This document shows positions 1 to 6,491 of a stretch of 7,369 nt of DNA, in pieces. Position numbers and translations under genes: made by a program. Numbering within the stretch: the stretch's first letter is position 1; every line of letters begins with the position of its first letter. The notes below the pieces were generated by a model. That model worked only from the letters and a program-made list of their open reading frames with translations, did not search any database and was not told the origin of the DNA. Origin of the DNA: Deltaproteobacteria bacterium. Its GTDB lineage: Bacteria > Desulfobacterota > DSM-4660 > Desulfatiglandales > HGW-15. The stretch is taken from NCBI GenBank assembly GCA_019308985.1, contig JAFDHB010000169.1, positions 1-7,369 on the forward strand, read 5' to 3'.

Positions 1-65
1 ATGCCTCTTGACTCACCGATGATATCAGAAAGGGAGCATAAGATCCCCTCAAGATCTCGATCCAT
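1..65 (-). CDS. Possible start of a downstream gene, cut by the window edge
   Basis: An open frame starts with ATG at 65-63 on the minus strand, 36 bp after the stop of the acyl-CoA ligase gene, and stays open to the window edge for 21 codons. It begins MDRDLEGILCSLSDIIGESR, a mix of acidic and aliphatic residues that could be an N-terminal helix. Upstream, an AGGA sits about 12 nt before the ATG, a weak and rather distant ribosome site. The frame is the same as that of the ligase, separated from it by an amber TAG and 12 further sense codons. The short spacing would fit continuation of the same transcript. No family is recognised, and 21 codons is too short to exclude chance. Confidence 0.3.
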   Translation of the reverse strand, partial: MDRDLEGILCSLSDIIGESRG

Positions 66-101
66 GTATGATGAAGATCCTGGACCGATGGATGAAAATA
101 A

Positions 102-1598
102 CTAGCCGCCAAACTTCTTCAGTTCCCGTTTCAAGATCTTGCCCTGGGGAGTCTTGGGCAGCTCATCCACAAAGACAATCTTCTTCGGGGCCTTGTAAGA
201 AGCCATCCTCTCCTTACAGAATCTTACCAGGGCATCCTCGCCCACCGCCTTGTCCTTCTTCAGCTTGATAAATGCGGTGACGGCCTCACCGTATTCTTCG
301 TGGGGAGTTCCTATCACGGCACACTCCTCAATTGCCTCGTGGGTATAGAGGACACCTTCAACCTCCACCGGATATACGTTCAACCCACCGCTGATGATCA
401 CATCCTTTATCCTGTCGATTATGTACAGGTATCCCTCCTCGTCCAGGCGACCGATGTCTCCCGAATGCAACCACCCGTCCCTTATGGCTTCCAGGGTCTC
501 TTCACGGCGGTTGAAATATCCCTTCATAACGTTCGGACCCCTTATGACTATCTCTCCCTCCTCACCTTGCCCCACCTCTCTTCCCTCATCATCAACGATC
601 CTTACTTCTACCACCCCGGCATGGGTACCGACTGATCCCGGTTTGTGCCTGTACATGTGGTTGAAGGTCACCAGCGAAGATGTCTCCGTCATTCCATAGG
701 CTTCATGGATGTCAAGCCCGAATGTCTTCTTCCATTGTCTCACGATCTCCAGGGGCATGCTCGTTGCGGCGGAAAAGGAATAGGTTATCGAGTCAAGTTG
801 CTTGTGATATTCAGGCGTGTTGAGGATGCGGATATACACCGTCGGCACGGCATAGAAACGATTCACCCTGTTGATATTTATGGAGGAGATAATCTCTTCC
901 ATTTCAAATCCACCGTGCAGCACCAACGTGGCGCAGGAATAGAAGCAGGAATTCATGATGTGGCAACCGGCGAAGACATGGTTGAGGGGCATGAAACACA
1001 GGAGCTTGTCCCCCGGGGACATCCTTTCATGGTAACAGACATTCTGGCAGGTATAGAGGAGGTTCTTGTGCGTCAGCATCGCCCCTTTGGGAACCCCCGT
1101 GGTTCCTCCCGTGTACAAATGGACGCAGGTATCATCCGCCTCGCATTCCTCAACACCGAGCGGTGCGTACTTAGTCGCCTTCTTCTCCTCTCCAAGTGTT
1201 GATAAAACCTTGTCCCTCTCAAGGATCAACAGGTCCTTGACGCTGAAATCCCCGGACTCCGGGATGTTGGACCGGAGCGCCTCTGATGTAACCAAAATAT
1301 CCGGCCTGGAGTCGGAAATCAGGTGACCCAGCTCCGAACTCCTGTATGCCGAGCTTATGCACACTGCAACGGCCCCGGCCCTGATAATCCCGTAGTAGAT
1401 CATGATCCACTCGGGGCGATTATCCAGGTAGATGGCCACCCGGTCTCCCTTGGAGATCCCCTGTTCCCCGAGGTATGATGCCACCCTGTCAACACGGTCG
1501 TTCAACTGCTCATAGGTGAACCTCATTTGACCGAATATAATGGCGTCTTTGCCTGGGAAATACCTTGCGCCCCTGCTGACAACATGGGAAAGGTTCAT
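102..1598 (-). CDS. AMP-forming acyl-CoA synthetase / CoA ligase (ANL superfamily)
   Basis: This 498-residue protein should activate a carboxylic acid to its CoA thioester with ATP, via an acyl-adenylate, in the cytoplasm. The adenylating motifs are all visible: the phosphate-binding loop YTGGTTGVPKG at residues 162-172, YGMTET at 301-306, GWLHSGD at 375-381, the hinge region DRIKDVIISGG at 395-405, and the C-terminal PKTPQGKILKREL at 481-493 with the expected catalytic lysine K487. The length is normal for medium/long-chain or aromatic acid ligases, so the gene appears complete. The start is supported by AAGGAGG at 1603-1609, four bases before the ATG. It is the last complete gene of the catabolic cluster, 53 bp after the dehydrogenase/hydratase gene, so it probably makes the substrate for the other three enzymes. 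Chain length or aromatic preference cannot be judged from the motifs. Family assignment is firm; substrate is unknown. Confidence 0.95.
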   Translation of the reverse strand: MNLSHVVSRGARYFPGKDAIIFGQMRFTYEQLNDRVDRVASYLGEQGISKGDRVAIYLDNRPEWIMIYYGIIRAGAVAVCISSAYRSSELGHLISDSRPDILVTSEALRSNIPESGDFSVKDLLILERDKVLSTLGEEKKATKYAPLGVEECEADDTCVHLYTGGTTGVPKGAMLTHKNLLYTCQNVCYHERMSPGDKLLCFMPLNHVFAGCHIMNSCFYSCATLVLHGGFEMEEIISSININRVNRFYAVPTVYIRILNTPEYHKQLDSITYSFSAATSMPLEIVRQWKKTFGLDIHEAYGMTETSSLVTFNHMYRHKPGSVGTHAGVVEVRIVDDEGREVGQGEEGEIVIRGPNVMKGYFNRREETLEAIRDGWLHSGDIGRLDEEGYLYIIDRIKDVIISGGLNVYPVEVEGVLYTHEAIEECAVIGTPHEEYGEAVTAFIKLKKDKAVGEDALVRFCKERMASYKAPKKIVFVDELPKTPQGKILKRELKKFGG

Positions 1599-1613
1599 CG
1601 CTCCTCCTTCACA

Positions 1614-1628
1614 GGCTCACTGGGAGCC
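1614..1628 (-). repeat. Small hairpin in the dehydrogenase/ligase junction
   Basis: The 53-bp gap contains GGCTC (1614-1618), a five-base loop, and GAGCC (1624-1628), a perfect 5-bp stem just upstream of the ligase ribosome site at 1603-1609. It has no following T-tract, so it is not an intrinsic terminator. It could affect translation or processing of the ligase message, but a 5-bp stem of this kind also arises easily by chance. Confidence 0.4.
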
Positions 1629-1651
1629 CCTCTCCTGCCCGCACACTTTAC

Positions 1652-3637
1652 CTATTTCCCCGTGAACTTGGGTCGGCGCCTGTAGGCCATTGCTGTCAAG
1701 CCCTCGTTCAAGTCGCGGGTCAGGGAGATGTCCCCCGATGCCGAGCTTTCCAGGAACAGCCCCGTCCTCTGGTCGGCCTGAGCCCCATAATAGAGTATCG
1801 CCTTTGCCATCTTTTGGGCCAGCGGCGCCCCCTGCGCAAGCTTGCCCGCAACATCATCCACCATCTTGTTGAATTCATCGGGCTCGGCAAGGTAATTGAC
1901 GACACCCCAATCAAGGGCCTTTTCAGCGCTTACGGGGTCTGCCATAAGCACCATCTCCTTTGCCCTTGCCAGGCCGATCAGCCTTCCCAGGCGTTGCGTT
2001 CCGCCCCAGCCGGGGGTAAGCCCGAGGGTCAATTCCGGCAATCTCACCATGGCCTTCTTACTCATTATTCTCAGGTCGCAGGCCAGGGCCAGTTCCAGGC
2101 CGCCCCCCACTGCAGGCCCGTTTATGGCCGCTATCACAGGCTTTGGGAATGTCTCGATTCGGGTGAAAAGATCCTGCCCTGCATTGCTGAAATTCAATAC
2201 ATTATCCACGTGCCCGGACGCGAAGCCCGAGACATCGGCGCCGCCACAAAAGTTGGCTCCTGCCCCGGTTATCACTATGCACCGGGCATCATCATTCGCC
2301 TCCGTCTCGTTTAAGGCCTTGTCTATTTCCATGATAAAGTCCAAATTGAGGGCATTGGCACGATAAGGACGGTTGAGTATCAGCCTGGCCACCCCTGTCT
2401 CTCTGTCCAGATCAAGCCTTACAAACTCGTATTCCCCGGGACCGTAGGAATAGAAACCCTCTCCGGTCTTCCTGCCGAGTTTTCCCTGTGAAACAAGATC
2501 TGTTAATAATTTTGTGCACTTATACCTTTCTTCCCCGTATTTTTCCTCCAGTCGCTTCAACTCTGCCACGATCCTGTCAAGGCCCGCACTGTCGGCCATT
2601 CTCAAGATGCCCCTCGGATAGTTGAGCCCGAGGAGCACCGCCGTATCTATCTCCTCCCTGGTAGTCGCACCCGTCTCTATCAACTTGGATGCCTCGTTCA
2701 CCGGGGGCGCCAGTACCCTTATGGGATCGAAGTCATAACCCGCCCTCATGGGTATTTCGTTGGTCCTTCCATCAGACCAGTCATAGTAGCCCTTGCCCGT
2801 CTTCTTCCCGTAATGTCCCGCCTTGAATAGTTCCGTCAGGATGGGAGCCGGCCCGTAGCTCACACCCAGGGTGGAGCCGAAGTACTCCATGACGTGGTAT
2901 TGTACGTCAATAGAGCCGCCGCCCAGAATGTCTTGGAGCTCAAACATCCCCATGGGAAGGCCCAGTTTGTATTTTATTGCAGAATCAATCTCGAGGGCGC
3001 TCCTGCCCTCCCCTTGCGCCAATGCCCAGTCGGCCTCGTTGGCCATGTTGCAGAATATCCTGTTTGCAACAAACCCCGGCACATCCTTTACATGTATAAC
3101 GGCCCTGCCCATGGCCTTGGCAGCAGCCTCGGCAACCTCAACCGCCTCAGGGCCCGTAGTGTCCGCGTGGACGATCTCCAACAGCCTCATCCGGCTCGGA
3201 GGGTTGAAGTAATGGGTACCCACAACCATTTCGGGGCTCTTGGCCGCCTTTGCTATCTCCGTGATGCTGAGGGAGGAGGTGTTTGTTGCGAATACTGCAT
3301 CATCAGGACATAGCTCGGACACTTCCTTTAAGACGCTCTTTTTCAAATCCATTATCTCGGGAACCGCTTCGATTATCAGATCCGCATCCTTGACCGCTTC
3401 CTTGAGATCGAGGACGAATTCCAACCTGCCCATGTAATCCCCTTTCTCTTTCTCGGTCATTCTGCCCCTCTTGATTCTCTTGTCGTACATCTCTTCGATC
3501 ATCTTTCGGCCCCTGTCCAAGAACTTCTGCTCAATGTCCCTGATCTTGACCCTGAACCCTGCTTCGGCGGCCAGGGCCGCAATCTGGGCCCCCATGGCCC
3601 CTGCACCCAATACGGCAACATTCTTTATCTCTTTCAT
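1652..3637 (-). CDS. Bifunctional 3-hydroxyacyl-CoA dehydrogenase / enoyl-CoA hydratase fusion
   Basis: This 661-residue protein joins two beta-oxidation steps: hydration of enoyl-CoA and NAD-dependent oxidation of 3-hydroxyacyl-CoA. The N-terminal Rossmann domain has GAGAMG at residues 11-16. The dehydrogenase dyad is H142 (in GTHYFNPP) and E154, 12 residues apart as in the family. Two C-terminal dehydrogenase helical domains follow, at about 187-290 (DVPGFVANRI) and 308-397. From about 406 to the end is a crotonase domain with oxyanion-hole segments CGGAD (464-468) and NGPAVGGG (506-513), and both catalytic glutamates, E515 in GGGLELALACD and E535 in LPELTLG, so both activities look intact. 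The dehydrogenase-first order is the reverse of FadB and matches the archaeal and anaerobe-type fusions, for example crotonyl-CoA hydratase/3-hydroxybutyryl-CoA dehydrogenases. AAAGGAG at 3647-3653 lies nine bases before the ATG. It lies between the DUF35 gene and the ligase. Confidence 0.95.
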   Translation of the reverse strand: MKEIKNVAVLGAGAMGAQIAALAAEAGFRVKIRDIEQKFLDRGRKMIEEMYDKRIKRGRMTEKEKGDYMGRLEFVLDLKEAVKDADLIIEAVPEIMDLKKSVLKEVSELCPDDAVFATNTSSLSITEIAKAAKSPEMVVGTHYFNPPSRMRLLEIVHADTTGPEAVEVAEAAAKAMGRAVIHVKDVPGFVANRIFCNMANEADWALAQGEGRSALEIDSAIKYKLGLPMGMFELQDILGGGSIDVQYHVMEYFGSTLGVSYGPAPILTELFKAGHYGKKTGKGYYDWSDGRTNEIPMRAGYDFDPIRVLAPPVNEASKLIETGATTREEIDTAVLLGLNYPRGILRMADSAGLDRIVAELKRLEEKYGEERYKCTKLLTDLVSQGKLGRKTGEGFYSYGPGEYEFVRLDLDRETGVARLILNRPYRANALNLDFIMEIDKALNETEANDDARCIVITGAGANFCGGADVSGFASGHVDNVLNFSNAGQDLFTRIETFPKPVIAAINGPAVGGGLELALACDLRIMSKKAMVRLPELTLGLTPGWGGTQRLGRLIGLARAKEMVLMADPVSAEKALDWGVVNYLAEPDEFNKMVDDVAGKLAQGAPLAQKMAKAILYYGAQADQRTGLFLESSASGDISLTRDLNEGLTAMAYRRRPKFTGK

Positions 3638-3740
3638 GGCGTATAACTCCTTTCCTATTCTCTGTCATTGTAAGCCATTTTATCCTTCACAATCTCTTGC
3701 TGATTCAAACCATTCCTTCCAATTCCACCCATTTTCTGTT

Positions 3741-3776
3741 GAGGGCGAGACTTCGAGAACGGATACCTCAGCCCTC
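3741..3776 (-). repeat. Hairpin in the DUF35/dehydrogenase junction
   Basis: Within the 174-bp gap (3638-3811), GAGGGCGAG at 3741-3749 can pair with CTC-A-GCCCTC at 3767-3776, giving a 9-bp stem with one bulged base and a 17-base loop. No T-run follows on either strand, so it does not look like a terminator. In the minus-strand transcript it would stand between the DUF35 stop and the next ribosome site, where it could mark a processing site. The rest of the gap shows no gene. Confidence 0.45.
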
Positions 3777-3811
3777 TCCCCCTTCAGTCAGTGGGTGACG
3801 TGACTCTACCT

Positions 3812-4324
3812 CTACTCAACCCGCTTAAAGGCATAGTATACCCTTTCACAGACCTTCGTCTCTCTCTTGATCTCTATAGGATGGGGAGGCACCTCAAAGA
3901 CTACGAACTCGACTTCATCCCCTTCCTTCAACACGCCCTCTTTGCAGTTCACTATACGGCCCAGGAAATGTCTTAGGGGGCTTCCCTCTCCAAAATCCAG
4001 CCAGGCTATGATCAGGGGCGTCTCAAAACCCGCAGGGGCTCCGGCCATTGTCTCGGTGAAGGTGACTACCTTCGCCTTCTTTGGCAAATCCACCCAATCA
4101 ACATCTTCGTCCCAGCACTTCGGACATATCACCCCTGGCGGAAAGGCTATGTAACCGCATTTCCGGCATTTCGTGGTGGTAAACCTGTTTTTCCTCAGAT
4201 TGTCGTAAAAGGGGTGCAGCCGGTTGAATTCAGGAGATTCCAACGGCCACATGTCCATCTCAGCAACATACTTCCCCTCTAAGGCCGGGGTCCCCAGCAC
4301 TGTAACTTTTTCTATTTCTGCCAT
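3812..4324 (-). CDS. DUF35 zinc-ribbon / OB-fold protein, thiolase partner
   Basis: This 170-residue protein belongs to the DUF35 (Zn-ribbon plus OB-fold, acyl-CoA-associated) family. Four cysteines, C53-x2-C56 and C67-x2-C70, form the rubredoxin-like zinc ribbon. A beta-rich OB-type domain follows at about 82-165 and ends in VYYAFKRVE. The N-terminal ~50 residues are the helical segment that, in known complexes, docks on the thiolase. Known members have no independent catalysis. They bind the CoA moiety and bridge or stabilise the thiolase, as in the archaeal acetoacetyl-CoA thiolase/HMG-CoA synthase complex and BbsA with BbsB in anaerobic toluene degradation. Here the gene directly follows a thiolase gene, with a 148-bp gap, which strongly suggests one heteromeric enzyme. 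Ribosome binding may use GAAGGGA just before the ATG, a weaker site than those of the neighbours. Family assignment is firm; the partner is inferred from adjacency. Confidence 0.9.
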   Translation of the reverse strand: MAEIEKVTVLGTPALEGKYVAEMDMWPLESPEFNRLHPFYDNLRKNRFTTTKCRKCGYIAFPPGVICPKCWDEDVDWVDLPKKAKVVTFTETMAGAPAGFETPLIIAWLDFGEGSPLRHFLGRIVNCKEGVLKEGDEVEFVVFEVPPHPIEIKRETKVCERVYYAFKRVE

Positions 4325-4425
4325 GTCCCTTCTCCCTTCTTATCCTTTCAACGATTCCTTGGTGCTTCGATTCGCAATTACGGTGGCGTTCTTTCGGATG
4401 AGAATCCTTATTAATGCTCACTCAG

Positions 4426-4478
4426 CACTAAGCCCTGAATAAATACGTTAGGGTATTTATGAATCGAAGGACTTAGTG
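4426..4478 (-). repeat. Long two-part hairpin starting at the thiolase stop codon
   Basis: In the minus-strand transcript CACUAAGUCCU (4478-4468), which includes the thiolase stop UAA, pairs with AGGGCUUAGUG (4436-4426). This makes an 11-bp stem with one G-U wobble. After an asymmetric internal loop, a perfect 8-bp stem AUAAAUAC/GUAUUUAU (4460-4453 with 4446-4439) closes a six-base loop. There is no following T-tract, so it is unlikely to be a classic terminator. It may protect the 3' end of the thiolase message, act as a processing site, or reduce translation of the distal genes. The remaining bases of the gap (4325-4425) contain no gene. Confidence 0.6.
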
Positions 4479-5666
4479 AACAGGTTCGGTCCCATAGATT
4501 ACAACCGTGTGCTGCGCACAGGTCCCGCTCAGGTTATGGGCCAAAGCAATCTCGGCACCCTTGACCTGGTTGACAGCCCTGCCCTGAAGTTGCTTGCAAA
4601 GCTCCAGTGATTGACGAGCCCCGGAAGCTCCAAAGGGATGCCCGACGCTTATCAGCCCGCCGTCAGTGTTTATGGGCAACTCGCCATCAAGCCCTATAGC
4701 GCCCGATGCCACGTAATCACCCCCTTCTCCCTTTTTGCAGAAGCCAAGCTCTTCCACCTCGATTATCTCGGATATGGTGAAGCAGTCATGAACCTGCGCG
4801 ACGTCTATATCCTTTGGGCTCACCCGAGCATTCTTGTATGCCACCTCGGCGGCCTTTTTCAGGTGCGGCCACTCTGCAAGGGTCTCTCCGGGCCAACCCG
4901 CGGACATACTATGGGTAGCGTGTTGACCGGTGCCGCGTATATAAACGAGTGGCCTCTCGGAGAGGTCCTTTGCCCTGTCTTCCGAGGCGATGATCACCGC
5001 TGAGGCCCCGTCAGATAGAGGACAGCAGTCAAAAAGAGTAAAGGGATCAGCAATGATCCTGGCATTGAGGGCCTCATCCATCGTCAGGGTCCTGTCGCAG
5101 AAGTGTCCCTTTGGATTCGTGGAACCATAATTATAGTTGGTCACGGATACGTGTGCCATCTGTTCCTTGCTCGTTCCGTAGCGCCTCATATGCATCTTGG
5201 CGATCATCGCGAAAAACGGTGGCGGCACACCCAGGCCCATGGCTGAATCCCAGTCGTGATCATTCACCATCAGTTGCGTATAGTTGGTTTCCCACCTCTG
5301 GGGCATGAATACCTTTTCTGCCCCGGTTACCAAAACCACCTCCGCGATTCCGCTCTCTATAAGGCCCTTCGCTACTATGATCCCGGAATTACTGCCTGCG
5401 CAAAGGGTGTCCACCCTTATACAAATAGAGGTTGGTTTAACTCCCAGACGATGAGCCACCAGCGGTGCGGTGTTAAGGGCCGATGAATGCCTCCCGGCCA
5501 TGGTCGTACACACTATAAGTCCGTCTATCACCGAGGGTTTCAACCCAGGTATATCATCCGCACAAGCCTTGGCCGCTTCCTGAAACATGTCCAGGAGGCT
5601 GGCTTTCCTTACGCCGAATTTACTGATGCCTCCCCCTACGATGACCGCGTTTCTCTTCTCTGCCAT
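4473..5666 (-). CDS. Thiolase, SCP2-type (acetyl-CoA acyltransferase family)
   Basis: This 397-residue protein should cleave a 3-oxoacyl-CoA with CoA, or run the reverse condensation. The nucleophilic cysteine is C89 in VDTLCAGSNSG. The SCP2-thiolase HDCF motif, which replaces NEAF of classical thiolases, is at 293-296, and GHPFGASG with the active-site histidine H343 is at 342-349. The C-terminal part contains HNLSGTCAQHTVVIYG (378-393) instead of the classical CxGGG segment. Length is normal. The start is fixed by a strong AAGGAGG at 5677-5683, ten bases before the ATG. It is the first gene of the cluster and is followed by a DUF35 gene, the arrangement of archaeal acetoacetyl-CoA thiolases and of BbsB. 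It is therefore probably one subunit of a thiolase/DUF35 complex. Some members of this family are annotated as lipid-transfer proteins, but the catalytic residues here favour real thiolase activity. Substrate is not readable. Confidence 0.92.
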   Translation of the reverse strand: MAEKRNAVIVGGGISKFGVRKASLLDMFQEAAKACADDIPGLKPSVIDGLIVCTTMAGRHSSALNTAPLVAHRLGVKPTSICIRVDTLCAGSNSGIIVAKGLIESGIAEVVLVTGAEKVFMPQRWETNYTQLMVNDHDWDSAMGLGVPPPFFAMIAKMHMRRYGTSKEQMAHVSVTNYNYGSTNPKGHFCDRTLTMDEALNARIIADPFTLFDCCPLSDGASAVIIASEDRAKDLSERPLVYIRGTGQHATHSMSAGWPGETLAEWPHLKKAAEVAYKNARVSPKDIDVAQVHDCFTISEIIEVEELGFCKKGEGGDYVASGAIGLDGELPINTDGGLISVGHPFGASGARQSLELCKQLQGRAVNQVKGAEIALAHNLSGTCAQHTVVIYGTEPVH

Positions 5667-6003
5667 AAGATGTCTCCCTCCTTAGATCCTCTGATACTCC
5701 TTGATTTCGAAACTTGGACCATTCACGGTCCCACAATGTAGCGCAATCTAATCACTCGATGACAGCAAAAGCCCCCACCACAAAGGGCAGATGCTCCACA
5801 GAAACAATGAATACCTATTCAAATAACCCTCAAATGTAAAGGGAAAAATCTCGGCAAAGGCAATAGGGAAGATGTCATGTGAACAAGGACCGGTGCGCGA
5901 GTTTCGGTGAACTGGACTGTTTAGGAAGTCTCCTTCGGTCTTACTACCTTCTTTGCCGGAAGGCCTGGGGCGAAAGATGCTTATGCAAGGGTGAAAAATT
6001 GAA
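5667..6003. other. Intergenic leader between tRNA-Ser and the thiolase gene
   Basis: These 337 bp hold no credible gene on either strand. They contain the thiolase ribosome site (AAGGAGG, 5677-5683), a 5-bp stem GGACC/GGTCC at 5716-5731, a 14-bp palindrome at 5808-5821 and a short hairpin CCTTC/GAAGG at 5947-5963. The cluster promoter is expected here. A possible minus-strand TTTACA followed 17 bases later by TAGGTA overlaps the palindrome, but its -10 match is poor and it is not called separately. Confidence 0.6.
5808..5821. promoter_or_regulatory. Candidate operator palindrome upstream of the thiolase gene
   Basis: TGAATA-CC-TATTCA is a perfect 6-bp inverted repeat with a two-base centre, 142 bp upstream of the thiolase ATG in the stretch where the cluster promoter should lie. 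Several TetR-family regulators of fatty-acid degradation, such as Bacillus FadR, bind TGAAT...ATTCA palindromes, so a repressor responding to acyl-CoA is a reasonable guess. The half-sites are AT-rich and no second copy was found in the window. No regulator gene is visible here. Confidence 0.35.
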
Positions 6004-6096
6004 TGGCGGAGAGTGAGGGATTCGAACCCTCGAAGGACCTTTCGGCCCTTACTCGCTTAGCAGGCGAGCGCCTTCAGCCGACTCGGCCAACTCTCC
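6004..6096 (-). tRNA. tRNA-Ser (anticodon GCU)
   Basis: The minus strand folds into a complete class II tRNA. The acceptor stem GGAGAGT (6096-6090) pairs with ACTCTCC (6014-6008). The anticodon stem CTCGC/GCGAG encloses the loop CTGCTAA with anticodon GCT at 6061-6059. The long variable arm is AAGGGCC-GAAA-GGTCCTT, as expected for serine tRNA. The T arm is GAGGG-TTCGAAT-CCCTC. A discriminator G (6007) and an encoded CCA (6006-6004) end the gene. It reads AGC and AGU codons. It stands alone upstream of the thiolase cluster, in the same orientation. The next 20 bases downstream include five Ts but no clear hairpin terminator. Confidence 0.97.
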
Positions 6097-6284
6097 GCAA
6101 AAAGGGTGAAAACCATGACGTGGCGGAGGGAGTATCCATCAAATTAAGAGCTTAACCTATTGAAGCTAGGATAATTTTTGAATTTGATTTTTGAAAATAC
6201 CCCCAAAAATGCCCTTAATTTCTCTCCTTACCCTTGTCCATTTATATCCAGTTTATTTGTTCGGCACTCCTTCGTCAAGCTGAA
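6097..6284. other. AT-rich stretch between the tRNA and the transposase remnant
   Basis: No gene is supported here. The stretch is AT-rich, with a repeated TTTTTGAA (6175-6182 and 6188-6195) and the small palindrome TAAG-AG-CTTA near 6145. It should contain the promoter of the minus-strand tRNA, but no hexamer pair is good enough to name. An 8-base copy of the tRNA 3' end (TGGCGGAG on the plus strand, 6121-6128) lies upstream of the tRNA. Confidence 0.5.
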
Positions 6285-6434
6285 ATAGGAATGCTGGCAC
6301 ATGACGACTCCTTAGTGAAGATTCTCTACCTGGCGCTGAATCGGATTGCCAAGGGCTGGACGAGGCCTATTAAGAACTGGAGGCGCGCACTCAATCACTT
6401 CGTTATCCCCTTCGGAGATAGGGTGCCTGTATGA
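6285..6434 (+). pseudogene. IS256-family (mutator-type) transposase, C-terminal remnant
   Basis: The frame ending at the TGA 6432-6434 contains LVKILYLALNRIAKGW, then TRPIKNWRRALNHF, then VIPFGDRVPV. This closely matches the conserved C-terminus of IS256-family transposases (pattern LYLAL..I.K.WT.PI.NW..ALN.F.I.F.DR). The recognisable part is about 49 codons, beginning near GMLAHDDS at 6288. That is roughly an eighth of a full ~400-residue enzyme. The DDE catalytic residues lie further upstream in the family and are absent here, so the gene cannot work. Sequence before about 6285 is no longer recognisable, which suggests deletion or decay rather than a recent insertion. It shows that this interval between the tRNA and the nucleotidyltransferase gene has received mobile DNA. 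Confidence 0.85.
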
Positions 6435-6439
6435 ACATC

Positions 6440-6463
6440 ACTTACATAGTTTACTTGACATCC
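6440..6463 (+). mobile_element. Possible right end of the decayed IS256-type element
   Basis: Just after the transposase stop, the sequence has TTTACTTGACATCC at 6450-6463. IS256-family elements often end shortly after the gene with a similar T-A-C-...-TTGACA-type inverted repeat. No matching left end was found upstream in the window, so the boundary is only suggested. Confidence 0.35.
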
Positions 6464-6491
6464 CCGCCCTCTCGTGCTCGTCCCTCGCCTG

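Noticed and set aside
645..1202. Plus-strand open frame of 185 codons opposite the CoA ligase
   Set aside because: It is antisense to a gene with full family motifs, and its product resembles nothing known.
1814..2366. Two overlapping plus-strand open frames opposite the crotonase domain
   Set aside because: They are mirror frames of a well-supported coding region and have no recognisable domain.
4611..5003. Plus-strand open frame of 130 codons opposite the thiolase
   Set aside because: It is antisense to the thiolase, whose motifs are intact, and has no domain signal.
5800..5840. Sigma-70 type promoter TTTACA-17-TAGGTA for the thiolase gene
   Set aside because: The -10 hexamer matches the consensus at only two positions, so it was not called.
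5990..6003. T-run after the tRNA as an intrinsic terminator
   Set aside because: Five Ts are present on the minus strand, but no convincing stem precedes them outside the tRNA itself.
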